Assembly (NCBI RefSeq): GCF_001422665.1
Contig: NZ_LMLU01000010.1
Span: 1 to 64,000 of the forward strand
Origin: Arthrobacter sp. Leaf234
GTDB taxonomy: Bacteria > Actinomycetota > Actinomycetes > Actinomycetales > Micrococcaceae
DNA length: 64,000 nucleotides
Direction: 5' to 3'
Position numbers and translations under genes: made by a program. Below are positions 52,516 to 61,564 of the stretch, in pieces (positions within the stretch are counted from its first letter, which is position 1; every line of letters starts with the position of its first letter). Under the pieces are notes generated by a model. The model saw only the letters and a list, made by a program, of their open reading frames with translations, was not told the DNA's origin and made no database searches.

Positions 52516-53409
52516 ATGCCGGACCTGCTACCCACCGACACCACCATGGGCACGCTGACCCTCAGGGTCGGCGACCTCGCCGCGATGTCCGCCTACTACA
52601 GGGTGGCCCTCGGGCTCGCCGTGATCGAGGACGGTATCGACGCCGTCGTCCTCGGTCGGGCGGGACGGGCCGTCCTCCGGCTCGAACACGCGGGACACCT
52701 GCGCCTCCCGCCGCCCGGCCAGGCGGGGCTCTTCCACACCGCGCTCCTCTTCGACGACCGCGCGGACCTCGCCGCCGCGGTCGGGTCGGCGGCACGGCAT
52801 CCGCAGAGCTCCTACGTGGGCAGCGCGGACCACCTCGTCAGCGAGGCCTTCTACTTCACCGATCCGGAGGGCAACGGGATCGAACTCTACGTCGACCGCC
52901 CGCGGGAGGCCTGGGCCTGGACGCAGGACGGGACCGGGCACCGGACGGTGGTCATGGACAGCCTTCCGCTCGCACCCCGCGCCTATCTCGAGCAGCACCT
53001 GACCGAGGACGCCGTGTCGGAGGCCGCATCGAGGAATGCCGCCGTCGGGCATGTTCACCTGCAGGTGGGGGACGTCGCGACGGCCGAGCACTTCTACGTC
53101 GACGTGCTCGGCTTCGAGCGGACCGCAGGGTGGCACGACCAGGCGCTGTTCGTCTCCGCGGGCGGCTACCACCACCACATGGCCATGAACGTCTGGAACA
53201 GCAGGGGCGCAGGTCCCCGCCGGGACACGCTCGGACTGGGCGAGGTGCTCATCCGCGTCCCCGGCGCCGACGAGGTCTCGGCGCTGGCCGACCGCCTCGT
53301 GCACGCGGGCATCACGAGCCGGCACACGGGGGAGGAGTTGCGCTTCGAGGATCCCTGGCGGAACCAGCTGCGCGTGGCCGTCGGCGCCGACCCTGCCGGA
53401 ATCGCCTAA
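52516..53409 (+). CDS. VOC-superfamily (extradiol dioxygenase-like) protein
   Basis: 297 residues with two vicinal-oxygen-chelate repeats. The first spans about 10-135 (LTLRVGDLAAMSAYYRVALGL through DPEGNGIELYVDRP). The second spans about 172-290 (VGHVHLQVGDVATAEHFYVDVLGF through FEDPWRNQLRVAV). Metal-ligand candidates are His in HVHLQV, His in YHHHMAMN and Glu/Asp near each repeat's end. The pattern matches CatE-like proteins of Bacilli and actinobacteria, which cleave or bind quinone-type compounds. GAAGGAG lies 9 nt before the ATG. Substrate is not predictable. Confidence 0.85.
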   Translation: MPDLLPTDTTMGTLTLRVGDLAAMSAYYRVALGLAVIEDGIDAVVLGRAGRAVLRLEHAGHLRLPPPGQAGLFHTALLFDDRADLAAAVGSAARHPQSSYVGSADHLVSEAFYFTDPEGNGIELYVDRPREAWAWTQDGTGHRTVVMDSLPLAPRAYLEQHLTEDAVSEAASRNAAVGHVHLQVGDVATAEHFYVDVLGFERTAGWHDQALFVSAGGYHHHMAMNVWNSRGAGPRRDTLGLGEVLIRVPGADEVSALADRLVHAGITSRHTGEELRFEDPWRNQLRVAVGADPAGIA

Positions 53410-53425
53410 AGCACGGCGCATCTGG

Positions 53426-53431
53426 CACAAT
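53426..53431 (+). promoter_or_regulatory. Possible extended -10 element of the rpsP operon
   Basis: TGGCACAATGG contains TGnCACAAT, an extended -10. It would give rpsP a leader of about 125 nt. A -35 match is lacking. Confidence 0.4.
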
Positions 53432-53562
53432 GGAGCCGTACTCGATCCGTGCAGCCCCTCTCTCTGTGCGCATTGTGTCCTCTGAACCCCCATGAATGGC
53501 CCGCCCCACGGGAGCAGGATGACGGGTTCGCCCCTTTTCGTTAACAAGGAGTGACCACACAA

Positions 53563-53967
53563 GTGGCCGTAAAGATTCGCCTCAAGCGCATGGGCAAGAT
53601 CCGCGCACCGTTCTACCGTGTCGTCGTCATGGATGCACGCTCCAAGCGTGATGGCCGTGCCCTCGAAGAGATCGGCAAGTACAACCCCACCGAGGAGCCC
53701 TCGTTCATCGAGATCAACTCCGAGCGTGCGCAGTACTGGCTCGGCGTCGGCGCGCAGCCGACCGAGCAGGTCTCCGTGCTCCTCAAGATCACGGGTGACT
53801 GGCAGAAGTTCAAGGGACTCAAGGGCCAGGAAGGCACCCTGCGGACCAAGGCACCGAAGGAGACCTTCGTCGCTCCCGAGAAGGGCTCCGTGATCGTCCC
53901 CGAGGCCATCACGCCGAAGGCGAAGAAGAACGACGACGCCGCCGCGGAAGCGACCGAGGCAGAGTAA
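53563..53967 (+). CDS. rpsP: 30S ribosomal protein S16
   Basis: 134 residues from GTG 53563, with AAGGAG 11 nt upstream; the in-frame GTG at 53551 overlaps that site. The start [31 protein letters not shown] and the [12 protein letters not shown] region are standard S16. The C-terminus has an Ala/Glu-rich extension typical of actinobacteria. It is followed 1 nt later by khpA. Confidence 0.97.
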   Translation: MAVKIRLKRMGKIRAPFYRVVVMDARSKRDGRALEEIGKYNPTEEPSFIEINSERAQYWLGVGAQPTEQVSVLLKITGDWQKFKGLKGQEGTLRTKAPKETFVAPEKGSVIVPEAITPKAKKNDDAAAEATEAE

Positions 53968-53968
53968 G

Positions 53969-54214
53969 TTGCTGGCCGACGCTCTGGAGCACCTCGTCCG
54001 CGGCATCGTCGACAACCCTGACGACGTCAGGGTCTCCGCGAAGAACAACCGTCGCGGCGAGACCCTGGAGGTCCGCGTGCACCAGGAGGACCTGGGCCGC
54101 GTGATCGGCCGTCAGGGCCGCACCGCCCGCGCCCTGCGCACGGTGGTCGCAGCGCTTGCCGACGGCGAGCCGGTCCGCGTCGACGTCGTCGACACGGACC
54201 GCCGCCGGGGCTGA
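53969..54214 (+). CDS. khpA: KH-domain RNA-binding protein KhpA
   Basis: 81 residues from TTG 53969. A single KH domain: GIVDNPDDVRVSAKNNRRG, LEVRVHQEDLGRVIGRQGRTARALRTVV with the GxxG loop (GRQG), and a final VRVDVVD strand. KhpA, with KhpB/Jag, binds RNAs and affects cell size in Gram-positive bacteria. It always sits between rpsP and rimM. Here a strong hairpin separates it from rimM. Confidence 0.93.
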   Translation: MLADALEHLVRGIVDNPDDVRVSAKNNRRGETLEVRVHQEDLGRVIGRQGRTARALRTVVAALADGEPVRVDVVDTDRRRG

Positions 54215-54234
54215 CCCGGAGCTTCACAGCGTCA

Positions 54235-54275
54235 CGACCGGCCCCACCACCAGGACATGGTGGTGGGGCCGGTCG
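54235..54275 (+). terminator. 18-bp hairpin between khpA and rimM
   Basis: 54235-54252 pairs without mismatch with 54258-54275 around a 5-nt loop. The stem is very GC-rich. It divides the otherwise continuous rpsP-khpA-rimM-trmD order into two transcriptional parts, or attenuates read-through. Confidence 0.75.
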
Positions 54276-54326
54276 CATGTCACACCCTTTTCACGCCGCT
54301 ACCGGCACGAGAGCAGGAGCACCACC

Positions 54327-54917
54327 ATGGACGTACTCGTCGCGAGGATCGGGAAGCCGCACGGCATCAGGGGCGAGGTCACGGTCCAGCTCTTCACCGA
54401 TGCCCCCGAGGACCGGTTCGATGCCGGTGAGACCTTCCGGGTCGAGGGTGCCGCCGTCGCCGAACTGACCGTGGCGAAGGCGCGCTGGAACAAGGACATC
54501 CTGATCGTCGCCTTCGAGCAGGTGGCCGACCGGAACCAGGCCGAGACCCTGCGCGGTGCCCAGCTGTTCATCGACACCACCGGCGCCGGGGACGAGGACG
54601 ACGACGCCTGGTACGAGCACGAACTCGTCGGGCTCGACGCCCGGGTGGACGGTGTCTCGGTGGGGAAGGTGACCGCCCTGCGCACCCTGGCGGTCCAGGA
54701 CCTCCTCGTCGTCGAACTCGCCGACGGTCACGAGGCGTTCGTGCCGTTCGTCGGCGACATCGTCCCCGAGGTGAACACCGAGCACGGCTTCATCGTCATC
54801 GTGCCGCCGGCCGGTCTCTTCGACCTGAACACGCCGGGGTCGAACCAGGCGCCCGACGACGGCGACGACGTCGCGGACGGTGTGACGGCCAGCGACACCG
54901 GCGAGGCACGCGACTAG
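54327..54917 (+). CDS. rimM: 16S rRNA processing protein RimM
   Basis: Assists 30S head assembly with S19. The 196-residue protein starts at ATG 54327, with AGGAG upstream; earlier codons lie in the terminator. [23 protein letters not shown] is the family N-terminus, followed by the PRC-barrel ([27 protein letters not shown] and the final PPAGLFDL). A disordered acidic tail follows. The stop overlaps the trmD start by one base. Confidence 0.95.
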   Translation: MDVLVARIGKPHGIRGEVTVQLFTDAPEDRFDAGETFRVEGAAVAELTVAKARWNKDILIVAFEQVADRNQAETLRGAQLFIDTTGAGDEDDDAWYEHELVGLDARVDGVSVGKVTALRTLAVQDLLVVELADGHEAFVPFVGDIVPEVNTEHGFIVIVPPAGLFDLNTPGSNQAPDDGDDVADGVTASDTGEARD

Positions 54918-55708
54918 TGCGCATCGACGTCGTCTCCATCTTCCCGGAGTACCTGGCCGCACTCGATCTCTCGCTGATCGGCAAGGCCCGGCAGGACGGC
55001 GTCCTCGACGTGCGCGTCCATGACCTGCGCACCTTCACGACCGACCGGCACCGGACGGTCGATGACACGCCCTACGGCGGGGGCGCCGGCATGGTGATGA
55101 AGGCAGAGCCCTGGGCGCAGGCGCTGGAGTCCGTGCTGGCGGCGGCACCGGCGTCGCAGCACAGGCCCACCCTGATCGTCCCGTCGCCCGCCGGGGCCGT
55201 CTTCAACCAGGCCATGGCGCACGAACTTGCGGGCCTCGAACACCTCGTCTTCGCCTGCGGCCGGTACGAGGGCATCGACGAGCGAGCGATCGACTGGGCC
55301 CGGGACGGCTTCGACGTCCGTCCGGTCTCCCTCGGCGACTACGTGCTCAACGGCGGTGAGGTCGCCGTCCTCGCGATGGTCGAGGCCGTCGGTCGGCTCA
55401 TCCCGGGTGTGGTCGGCAACCCCGAGTCCCTCGTCGAGGAGTCCCATGCCGACGGACTGCTCGAGTACCCCGTCTACACGAAGCCGTCGTCGTGGCGGGG
55501 CCGGGACATCCCCGAGGTGCTGCTCAGCGGGAACCACGCGAGGATCGCGCGGTGGCGCCGGATGGAGCAGTTCCGGCGGACCGCCGACAGGCGACCGGAC
55601 CTCCTCGGGGACATCGACGCGACGTCGCTGCCGGCAGCGGACCTGAAGGCACTGCGGGAGGCGGGGTTCGACGTCGTCGGAGGCCGTCTCATGCGCCCTC
55701 CGCATTAG
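54917..55708 (+). CDS. trmD: tRNA (guanine37-N1)-methyltransferase
   Basis: Methylates G37 of tRNAs to prevent frameshifting. The 263-residue SPOUT enzyme opens with [23 protein letters not shown]. It has [12 protein letters not shown], the knotted SAM site ([16 protein letters not shown], then [13 protein letters not shown]) and a C-terminal domain ([28 protein letters not shown]). The GTG start shares one base with the rimM stop. A 210-bp leader separates it from rplS. Confidence 0.97.
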   Translation: MRIDVVSIFPEYLAALDLSLIGKARQDGVLDVRVHDLRTFTTDRHRTVDDTPYGGGAGMVMKAEPWAQALESVLAAAPASQHRPTLIVPSPAGAVFNQAMAHELAGLEHLVFACGRYEGIDERAIDWARDGFDVRPVSLGDYVLNGGEVAVLAMVEAVGRLIPGVVGNPESLVEESHADGLLEYPVYTKPSSWRGRDIPEVLLSGNHARIARWRRMEQFRRTADRRPDLLGDIDATSLPAADLKALREAGFDVVGGRLMRPPH

Positions 55709-55753
55709 TGGTTGGCGGGCGGCCTGTGGAAGAATGGTGATTCGTGTCCACTG

Positions 55754-55784
55754 GGCCGGACCCTGCCACAGGGGGCGTCCGGCC
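55754..55784 (+). promoter_or_regulatory. Hairpin in the rplS leader
   Basis: GGCCGGAC (55754-55761) pairs with GTCCGGCC (55777-55784), and CCTG/CAGG form an inner stem. It lies in the 210-nt trmD-rplS space, where L19 could be autoregulated. No known leader class was matched. Confidence 0.4.
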
Positions 55785-55918
55785 AACAGTCGCACACCGG
55801 CCACCGAAGCATCGGATCGGCCGGGACAACCTCTTCGGCGGCATTGCCCGGACCCCGTCCCGTCCTTGACCGCCGTGACCCACGTGAGTGACCTGTGGCG
55901 TTCACCAGGAGTACGACA

Positions 55919-56278
55919 ATGCACATTCTCGATTCCGTCGACGCCGGATCCTTCCGCGACAACGTCCCCGACTTCCGCGCCGGTGACACCGTCAACGTCC
56001 ACGTCAACATCATCGAAGGCAAGAACACCCGTGTTCAGATCTTCAAGGGCTTCGTCCTCGGCCGCCAGGGTGACGGCATCCGCGAGACCTTCACGGTCCG
56101 CAAGGTGAGCTTCGGCGTCGGCGTGGAGCGTACGTTCCCCGTCCACAGCCCCGTCCTCGACAAGATCGAGGTCGTGTCCAAGGGCGACGTCCGCCGCGCC
56201 AAGCTCTACTACATGCGCGAGCTGCGCGGCAAGGCAGCCAAGATCAAGGAGAAGCGCGACCCGAAGACGGTCAAGTAA
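55919..56278 (+). CDS. rplS: 50S ribosomal protein L19
   Basis: 119 residues from ATG 55919 with AGGAG 7 nt upstream. [53 protein letters not shown] (abridged) and [20 protein letters not shown] are typical L19 blocks. Located at the 30S-50S interface. lepB follows after 10 bp. Confidence 0.97.
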   Translation: MHILDSVDAGSFRDNVPDFRAGDTVNVHVNIIEGKNTRVQIFKGFVLGRQGDGIRETFTVRKVSFGVGVERTFPVHSPVLDKIEVVSKGDVRRAKLYYMRELRGKAAKIKEKRDPKTVK

Positions 56279-56288
56279 CCCCCTGACA

Positions 56289-56972
56289 GTGCATGAAGAC
56301 CCTGCTTCCCGACCCCCGGTCGGAGAGCACCCGGAACGCCGGCCCCATCGTGTGGGCTGGCGTTTCGTGTTCTCCGCCGTCGTCGTCGCCGCCCTGATCA
56401 CCGGACTGGTCCGCGCCTTCCTGATCGACGTCTACTTCATCCCGTCGGCCTCGATGGAGCCGCTGCTCACCGAGGGGGACCGCGTCCTCGTCGGCAAGCT
56501 CCACGACACGCGCGGGGAACTCCGCCGGGGCGACGTCGTCGTCTTCGACGGCCGGGGATCCTTCGACCCGATCACGGACCCGCGATCCCTCCCGGAACGG
56601 ATCGTGGCGGGTGCCGGCCAGTGGCTGGGACTTTCGGGCAGCGACACCGTGTACGTGAAGCGGATCGTCGGGGTCGCGGGGGACCACGTGGTCTGCTGCA
56701 CGGCCGACGGCCGGATCAGCGTGGACGGGAACGGGATCGACGAGCCGTACGTCTATCCGGGGGATGCGGCGAGTGAGCAGCCGTTCGACGTCGTCGTCCC
56801 CGAGGGGCGCGTCTGGCTCCTCGGCGACCACCGCTCCGCGTCCATGGACTCGAGGTCCCTGCTCGGCGCGCCCGGTGGTGGCCTCGTCTCCGAGGATCGG
56901 ATCATCGGCAGGGCCTTTCAGCTAGTCTGGCCACTCGACCGGTTCGCGCCGATCGAGCGCCACGTCGGCTGA
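56289..56972 (+). CDS. lepB: Signal peptidase I (first copy)
   Basis: Removes signal peptides of exported proteins at the outer membrane face. 227 residues from GTG 56289. One N-terminal membrane helix (about 25-47) is followed by the catalytic Ser55 in IPSASMEP and Lys124 in YVKRIVGVAGD. GDHRSASMDSR is the conserved box E. A Cys pair (VVCCTADG) follows the Lys region. The second signal peptidase gene lies 91 bp downstream. Confidence 0.95.
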   Translation: MHEDPASRPPVGEHPERRPHRVGWRFVFSAVVVAALITGLVRAFLIDVYFIPSASMEPLLTEGDRVLVGKLHDTRGELRRGDVVVFDGRGSFDPITDPRSLPERIVAGAGQWLGLSGSDTVYVKRIVGVAGDHVVCCTADGRISVDGNGIDEPYVYPGDAASEQPFDVVVPEGRVWLLGDHRSASMDSRSLLGAPGGGLVSEDRIIGRAFQLVWPLDRFAPIERHVG

Positions 56973-57063
56973 GGTGGGCAGCACCGCGGCGCTGACGCCG
57001 CCCAGGCAGTAACGCATCCGGGCGCGCAGCCGCCGGAATCACGACCACGAAGGACATCAGCAC

Positions 57064-57897
57064 ATGGCACGGAGCTTCCGCAGGAAGTCGGCTTCGGGGG
57101 CCGAGGCACCCGCAGCACACCCCTTCGACCCGGACGCACCGCAGACATCCGAGGACGGCGCCGAGCGCCCACGGGCGAAGAAGGAGGCCGATCGCGGTTT
57201 CGGTGCCTGGCTGAAGGAGATCGCGACGATCGTCGTCATCGCCCTGGTGCTCTCCTTCCTCATCAAGACCTTCCTCTTCCGCGCGTTCTTCATCCCGTCG
57301 GGCTCCATGGAGGAGACCCTGGAGATCGACGACCGCATCTTCGTCAACCAGCTCGTCCCGCAGCCGTTCGACCTCCAGCGCGGGGACATCGTCGTCTTCC
57401 GTGATGCCGAGGGATGGCTGCCCCCGCAGACCCAGACGCAGGTGAGCTGGTTCAAGGAGGCCCTGATCTTCATCGGGCTCGCCCCGGACGAGTCCCAGCA
57501 GCACCTCGTCAAGCGCGTCATCGGCCTCGCCGGCGATCACGTCATCTGCTGCGATGCCCAGGGCCGTATCACCGTCAACGGCGAGCCGCTCGACGAGCCC
57601 TACCTCTTCCCGGGAGCCAACCCGTCGGACGTGCCGTTCGACGTCGTCGTGCCCGAGGGCAAGGTCTGGGTCATGGGGGACCACCGCAACGCCTCGGCCG
57701 ATTCGCGGGCGAACCGTGACAAGCCGGGCGAGGGCTTCGTGAGCGTGGACGAGATCGAGGGCAAGGCCGCGGTCATCGCGTGGCCACTCAACAGGATCGG
57801 CTTCCTCGGGAACCATCCCGAGGTCTTCGACGGCATCCCCGAGCCGGAGGCCGCGGCCCGGCCCACTCCCGCAGCACCCACGCCCTCGGGACCATGA
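57064..57897 (+). CDS. lepB: Signal peptidase I (second copy)
   Basis: 277 residues from ATG 57064. A charged cytoplasmic tail of about 45 residues precedes a membrane helix (about 52-72), then catalytic Ser81 in [10 protein letters not shown] and Lys150 in [12 protein letters not shown]. Box E is [11 protein letters not shown]. The copy shares the VxCC pair with its neighbour and has a Pro/Ala-rich C-terminus. The two copies differ enough (N-terminal tail, inserted segments) to suggest old duplication and possibly different substrates. Its stop overlaps the rnhB start. Confidence 0.95.
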   Translation: MARSFRRKSASGAEAPAAHPFDPDAPQTSEDGAERPRAKKEADRGFGAWLKEIATIVVIALVLSFLIKTFLFRAFFIPSGSMEETLEIDDRIFVNQLVPQPFDLQRGDIVVFRDAEGWLPPQTQTQVSWFKEALIFIGLAPDESQQHLVKRVIGLAGDHVICCDAQGRITVNGEPLDEPYLFPGANPSDVPFDVVVPEGKVWVMGDHRNASADSRANRDKPGEGFVSVDEIEGKAAVIAWPLNRIGFLGNHPEVFDGIPEPEAAARPTPAAPTPSGP

Positions 57898-58634
57898 CCG
57901 CAGCGCGCAGGAAGCGCACCGCGGCCCCGAACCTGACCTTCGAACGGACCTTCGGTGAGCAGGGGCACCGCTTCGTCGCCGGCTGCGACGAGGTGGGCAG
58001 GGGAGCGTTGGCCGGGCCGGTGTCCGTCGGCATCGTCGTCGTGGACCTGTACTCCGTCGCCGGCCTGAGGGGCGTCCGGGACAGCAAGCTGCTCGCTGCC
58101 GCCGAGCGCGAGGCGCTCGTGCCACGAATCCGGCGCTGGGCGGTCGCTTCCGCCGTCGGTCACGCCTCCGCTGCCGAGATCGACGCCCTCGGGTTGCTAC
58201 CCGCGCTGCGCACCGCGGGTAGCCGTGCGTGGGACGGGGTGCTCAGGACCGTGTCTCCCGACGTCGTCGTACTCGACGGCAACCACGACTGGCTGTCCGC
58301 GCGGCAGCAGGAACCCCTGTTCCTGACGGACGAGGGCGCCCCTCCCGTGGAGGCCCGGGGATGCACCGCCCCCGTGCACACGAGGATCAAGGCCGACCTG
58401 ACCTGCCTCAGCGTTGCGGCGGCCAGTGTCCTTGCGAAGGTCGAGCGGGACGCGTACATGGTGACGCTGTCCGGCGATCATGCTGCCTTCGGCTGGGACG
58501 TCAACAAGGGCTACGCCACAGAGGCCCACCGGGCAGCGATCGACGCCGTCGGGCCCACCGGGTTCCACCGCAGGACCTGGCGGCTGGGCAACCTGGAGCG
58601 CGTTGGCGCGTCGACCACGGAGAGTGGGGGATGA
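57894..58634 (+). CDS. rnhB: Ribonuclease HII
   Basis: Removes RNA from RNA-DNA hybrids and single ribonucleotides from DNA. 246 residues from ATG 57894 (ATGA overlap). [17 protein letters not shown] holds the first Asp/Glu pair; [14 protein letters not shown] (third acidic residue region) and the [15 protein letters not shown] block (fourth Asp) follow. It ends [21 protein letters not shown]. Normal for actinobacteria. Confidence 0.96.
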   Translation: MTAARRKRTAAPNLTFERTFGEQGHRFVAGCDEVGRGALAGPVSVGIVVVDLYSVAGLRGVRDSKLLAAAEREALVPRIRRWAVASAVGHASAAEIDALGLLPALRTAGSRAWDGVLRTVSPDVVVLDGNHDWLSARQQEPLFLTDEGAPPVEARGCTAPVHTRIKADLTCLSVAAASVLAKVERDAYMVTLSGDHAAFGWDVNKGYATEAHRAAIDAVGPTGFHRRTWRLGNLERVGASTTESGG

Positions 58635-58641
58635 TGGTCCG

Positions 58642-58968
58642 ATGAGTGCCGAGGATCTTGAGAACTACGAAACCGACATGGAGCTCCAGCTCTACCGCGA
58701 GTACCGGGACGTCGTGGGGCTCTTCAGCTACGTGGTGGAGACGGAGCGCCGGTTCTACCTGGCGAACAACGTGGACCTCCAGGCGCGGTCGGCAGACGGC
58801 GAGGTCTACTTCGACCTCACGCTGCAGGACGCGTGGGTGTGGGACGTGTACCGTTCCGCCCGCTTCGTGAAGAACGTCCGCGTCATCACCTTCAAGGACG
58901 TCAACGTCGAGGAGCTGACGAAGTCGGACGACATCGCGCTCCCCAAGGACGGGACGCTCGGCAACTGA
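58642..58968 (+). CDS. DUF2469 protein
   Basis: 108-residue acidic protein conserved across actinobacteria directly after rnhB. It begins SAEDLENYETDMELQLYREYRDVVGLF and ends with FVKNVRVITFKDVNVEEL. No catalytic motif or membrane segment is seen and the function is unknown. The 7-bp spacing to rnhB suggests co-transcription. Confidence 0.9.
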   Translation: MSAEDLENYETDMELQLYREYRDVVGLFSYVVETERRFYLANNVDLQARSADGEVYFDLTLQDAWVWDVYRSARFVKNVRVITFKDVNVEELTKSDDIALPKDGTLGN

Positions 58969-59141
58969 CGCGTTCCCCGGCGTTCCTTCCTGCTCTCCCC
59001 TCCTGCCGTCGTGGGGTCCGGTGTCGAGTGGTTGATGTCGGGACCGCGATCTCCGTCGCCTGGCGCCTTCGCCCTGATTCCCCCGCGGCTCGTCCATCGG
59101 GTCGGCGACCCGGTACGGCGTCCGGCTCAGGGGTGAGTTAC

Positions 59142-59435
59142 TCAGGGGGTGAGTCCATCCTCGTCGGCGCTGCGGGAGAAGGTGTCCTCGCCGTCGTCCG
59201 GGCCGGATGCGGCCTGCTCCAGCCGGTCCGCCTCCGATCCACCCGTCCCGCCGCCGTCGATGCCACCTCCGGCCGTGGCGTCGTCCGGCTGCGCCGGTGT
59301 TCCCTGGTCCTGCCGGTCTGCCTCCGATCCGCCGGTTCCGGCGTCCGCGATGGTGCCGGACGCGGTCGGGGCGTCCGGGAGCGCCGGTGTCACCTGGTCC
59401 TGCCGGTCTGCCTCACTGCCGCTGAACTCCGACAT
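59142..59435 (-). CDS. Small acidic repeat protein
   Basis: 97 residues on the minus strand from ATG 59435, supported by AGGAGG 5 nt upstream. It is built of three repeats with an exact period of 30 residues: GSEADRQDQ at 6-14 and 36-44, and GSEADRLEQ at 66-74, each followed by Pro/Asp/Ala/Gly-rich sequence. It is very acidic, with no hydrophobic core, signal peptide or Cys, so it is probably disordered. No family is recognised. It is the only leftward gene in this part of the window. Confidence 0.65.
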   Translation of the reverse strand: MSEFSGSEADRQDQVTPALPDAPTASGTIADAGTGGSEADRQDQGTPAQPDDATAGGGIDGGGTGGSEADRLEQAASGPDDGEDTFSRSADEDGLTP

Positions 59436-59672
59436 CGACGCCTCCTCGGCTCTCGTGTGTCGGCATCCATGGATGCCGCTGGCCTTCCACCGTACGAGAG
59501 GCAGCGATGCGGGGGCCAGTACTTCCCGCTGCCGGGATGGCGTCCCCGTGGACACCGGTTTCCTCGACGTCCGCAGATCGGGCACGTCGTGATTCCTCCG
59601 TTGTCCACATAGGGCATCCCGCCCGGCTGTCGTCCTCCCGCTGCCCCGAAGCTGGGGAAGGAGGTGATCGCC

Positions 59673-60029
59673 ATGGTGGCGAAGGATCAGTTGGGCCGCC
59701 GCGGAGAAGCGACGGCGGCGCAATATCTGGAACGCGCAGGACTGCGGATCGTGGACCGGAACTGGCGTTGTCCGGTCGGCGAGATCGATCTCGTGGCCGT
59801 GGACGGGTCCACGCTCGTGATCGTCGAGGTCAAGACGCGCAGCTCGGACGATTTCGGGCAACCGCTCGAGTCGATCACGGCGAGCAAGCTCGAGCGGCTG
59901 TATGTCCTCGCGTCCCAGTGGGCCCGGGCGCACAACCAGCGCTTCAGTGGCTTCCGCATCGATGCGGTGGGCGTTCTCGACGACGGCAGCGGTGACCCGC
60001 GCATCGAGCATGTCCGGGCGGTGATCTGA
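59673..60029 (+). CDS. YraN-like (UPF0102) nuclease-fold protein
   Basis: 118 residues from ATG 59673, with AAGGAGG 8 nt upstream; the earlier GTG (59664) overlaps that site. GRRGEATAAQYLERAGLRIVDRNW, GEIDLVAVDGSTLVIVEVKTRSS (restriction-endonuclease-like E-ID-EVK core) and the closing RIDAVGVL are the family blocks. The role is unproven but genes of this family sit with comM/dprA. Only 2 bp separate it from comM. Confidence 0.92.
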   Translation: MVAKDQLGRRGEATAAQYLERAGLRIVDRNWRCPVGEIDLVAVDGSTLVIVEVKTRSSDDFGQPLESITASKLERLYVLASQWARAHNQRFSGFRIDAVGVLDDGSGDPRIEHVRAVI

Positions 60030-60031
60030 CC

Positions 60032-61564
60032 GTGCTCGGTCGGACCTACGCAGTGTCCCTGGTCGGGATGAACGGGCACATCGTCGAGGTCGAGGCGGAC
60101 ATCGGGCAGACTCTTCCGGCGTTCGTGCTCCTCGGACTTCCCGATGCGTCCCTGAACGAGGCGAAGGATCGCATCCGTGCGGCAGCCCGCAACGCCGGTG
60201 TCCCCCTCAGCAGGCGCAAGATCACCGTCAACCTCATCCCGGCGTCCCTGCCGAAGCGGGGATCGTCCTTCGACCTGGCGATCGTCATGGCTGCACTCGC
60301 TGCGGCAGGAGATGTGCGGGGTTGCGGCACGACGGTCTTCATCGCGGAACTGGGACTCGATGGACAGCTTCGTCCCGTGCGCGGGATGCTGCCTGCGGTG
60401 ATGGCCGCCGTGGACGCCGGCTACCGCAGCATCGTGGTGGCGGCGGAGAACGAGGCAGAGGCGGCTCTCGTCCCGTCGGCGGAGGTCAGGTCCTTCCACA
60501 CCCTCAGATCAGTGGCCGCGGGCTTCGGCGCGGACGTCGAGGGCGAGGACCCCGCCGAAGCAGCGCCACGGGACCCGGTCGCTGTCCCAACCGCGCAGCC
60601 CGGCCTCCTGAAAGACCTGTCCGACATCGCCGGACAGGTGGAGGCCCGGTTCGCTCTGGAGATCGCCGCGGCGGGAGCCCATCACCTCCTGATGGTGGGT
60701 CCTCCGGGCGCGGGCAAGACGATGCTCGCCGAGAGGTTGCCGGGCATCCTGCCCGATCTGGAGGACGACCACGCGATGGAGGTGACAGCCATCCACAGCC
60801 TGAGCGGCGAGCGGCACTGTGCGGAGCTGGTCCGGAAGCCGCCCTTCGAGAGCCCGCACCACACGGCGACACCGGCGTCGATCATCGGTGGCGGGAGCGG
60901 CATCCCCAGGCCGGGCGCGGCGTCCAGAGCCCACCGCGGCATCCTCTTCCTCGATGAGGCGCCGGAGTACGAGCGCCGCGTGCTCGAAGCGCTCAGGGAG
61001 CCGCTCGAGAGCGGTCGCCTCGTCCTTCATCGCGCCTCCGGCACTGCCTCCTACCCCGCCCGATTCCAATTGGTGCTCGCCCTGAACCCCTGTCCGTGCG
61101 GACTCGCGAACGGGAAGGGAATCGACTGCCTGTGTACGGCGCAGCAGCGACGCCGGTACTTCAACCGGTTGTCCGGACCGCTCCTGGATCGGGTCGACCT
61201 CCAGGTGGTCGTGCAACGCGTGAGTCTCGCGGACTACGCGGACGGGGCGCCGTCCGAGGCCTCGTCCGTGGTGGCGGCTCGGGTGGCCGAGGCACGAGCT
61301 GCCCAGCGCGCCCGGTTGGGCCGATGGAGCTATGCGACGAACTCGGAGGTGCAGGGCCGCATCCTGCGCGGCGAGCTCGCGCTTCCGCGCAGGGTGACGG
61401 CGCCCCTGGACCGGGCGCTCGATCGTGCCCTCGTCAGTGCGCGTGGCTGGGATCGTGTGCTGCGGGTGGCGTGGACCATCTGCGACCTCAGCGGCCGCGG
61501 GAGCCCTGATGCGGACGACGTCGTCACCGCCCTGGGGTTCCGACTTCAGGAGCGTGCCGCGTGA
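60032..61564 (+). CDS. comM: YifB/ComM family AAA+ helicase-like protein
   Basis: ComM helps branch migration of incoming DNA during natural transformation. 510 residues from GTG 60032. The N-terminal Lon-protease-like domain (about 1-180; FVLLGLPDASLNEAKDRIRAA) is followed by the Mg-chelatase-type AAA+ core. Walker A is GPPGAGKTML (about 221), with HSLSG, Walker B ILFLDEAPEYERRVLEALREPLE and a Cys-rich NPCPCG..CLC loop. The C-terminal helical lid follows. Its TGA overlaps the dprA GTG. Confidence 0.94.
   Translation: MLGRTYAVSLVGMNGHIVEVEADIGQTLPAFVLLGLPDASLNEAKDRIRAAARNAGVPLSRRKITVNLIPASLPKRGSSFDLAIVMAALAAAGDVRGCGTTVFIAELGLDGQLRPVRGMLPAVMAAVDAGYRSIVVAAENEAEAALVPSAEVRSFHTLRSVAAGFGADVEGEDPAEAAPRDPVAVPTAQPGLLKDLSDIAGQVEARFALEIAAAGAHHLLMVGPPGAGKTMLAERLPGILPDLEDDHAMEVTAIHSLSGERHCAELVRKPPFESPHHTATPASIIGGGSGIPRPGAASRAHRGILFLDEAPEYERRVLEALREPLESGRLVLHRASGTASYPARFQLVLALNPCPCGLANGKGIDCLCTAQQRRRYFNRLSGPLLDRVDLQVVVQRVSLADYADGAPSEASSVVAARVAEARAAQRARLGRWSYATNSEVQGRILRGELALPRRVTAPLDRALDRALVSARGWDRVLRVAWTICDLSGRGSPDADDVVTALGFRLQERAA

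Noticed and set aside
59390-59674. Leftward frame with CPICG and scattered Cys residues, resembling a zinc ribbon
   Set aside because: It overlaps the small repeat protein and the yraN ribosome-binding site, and the Cys spacing fits no known ribbon.
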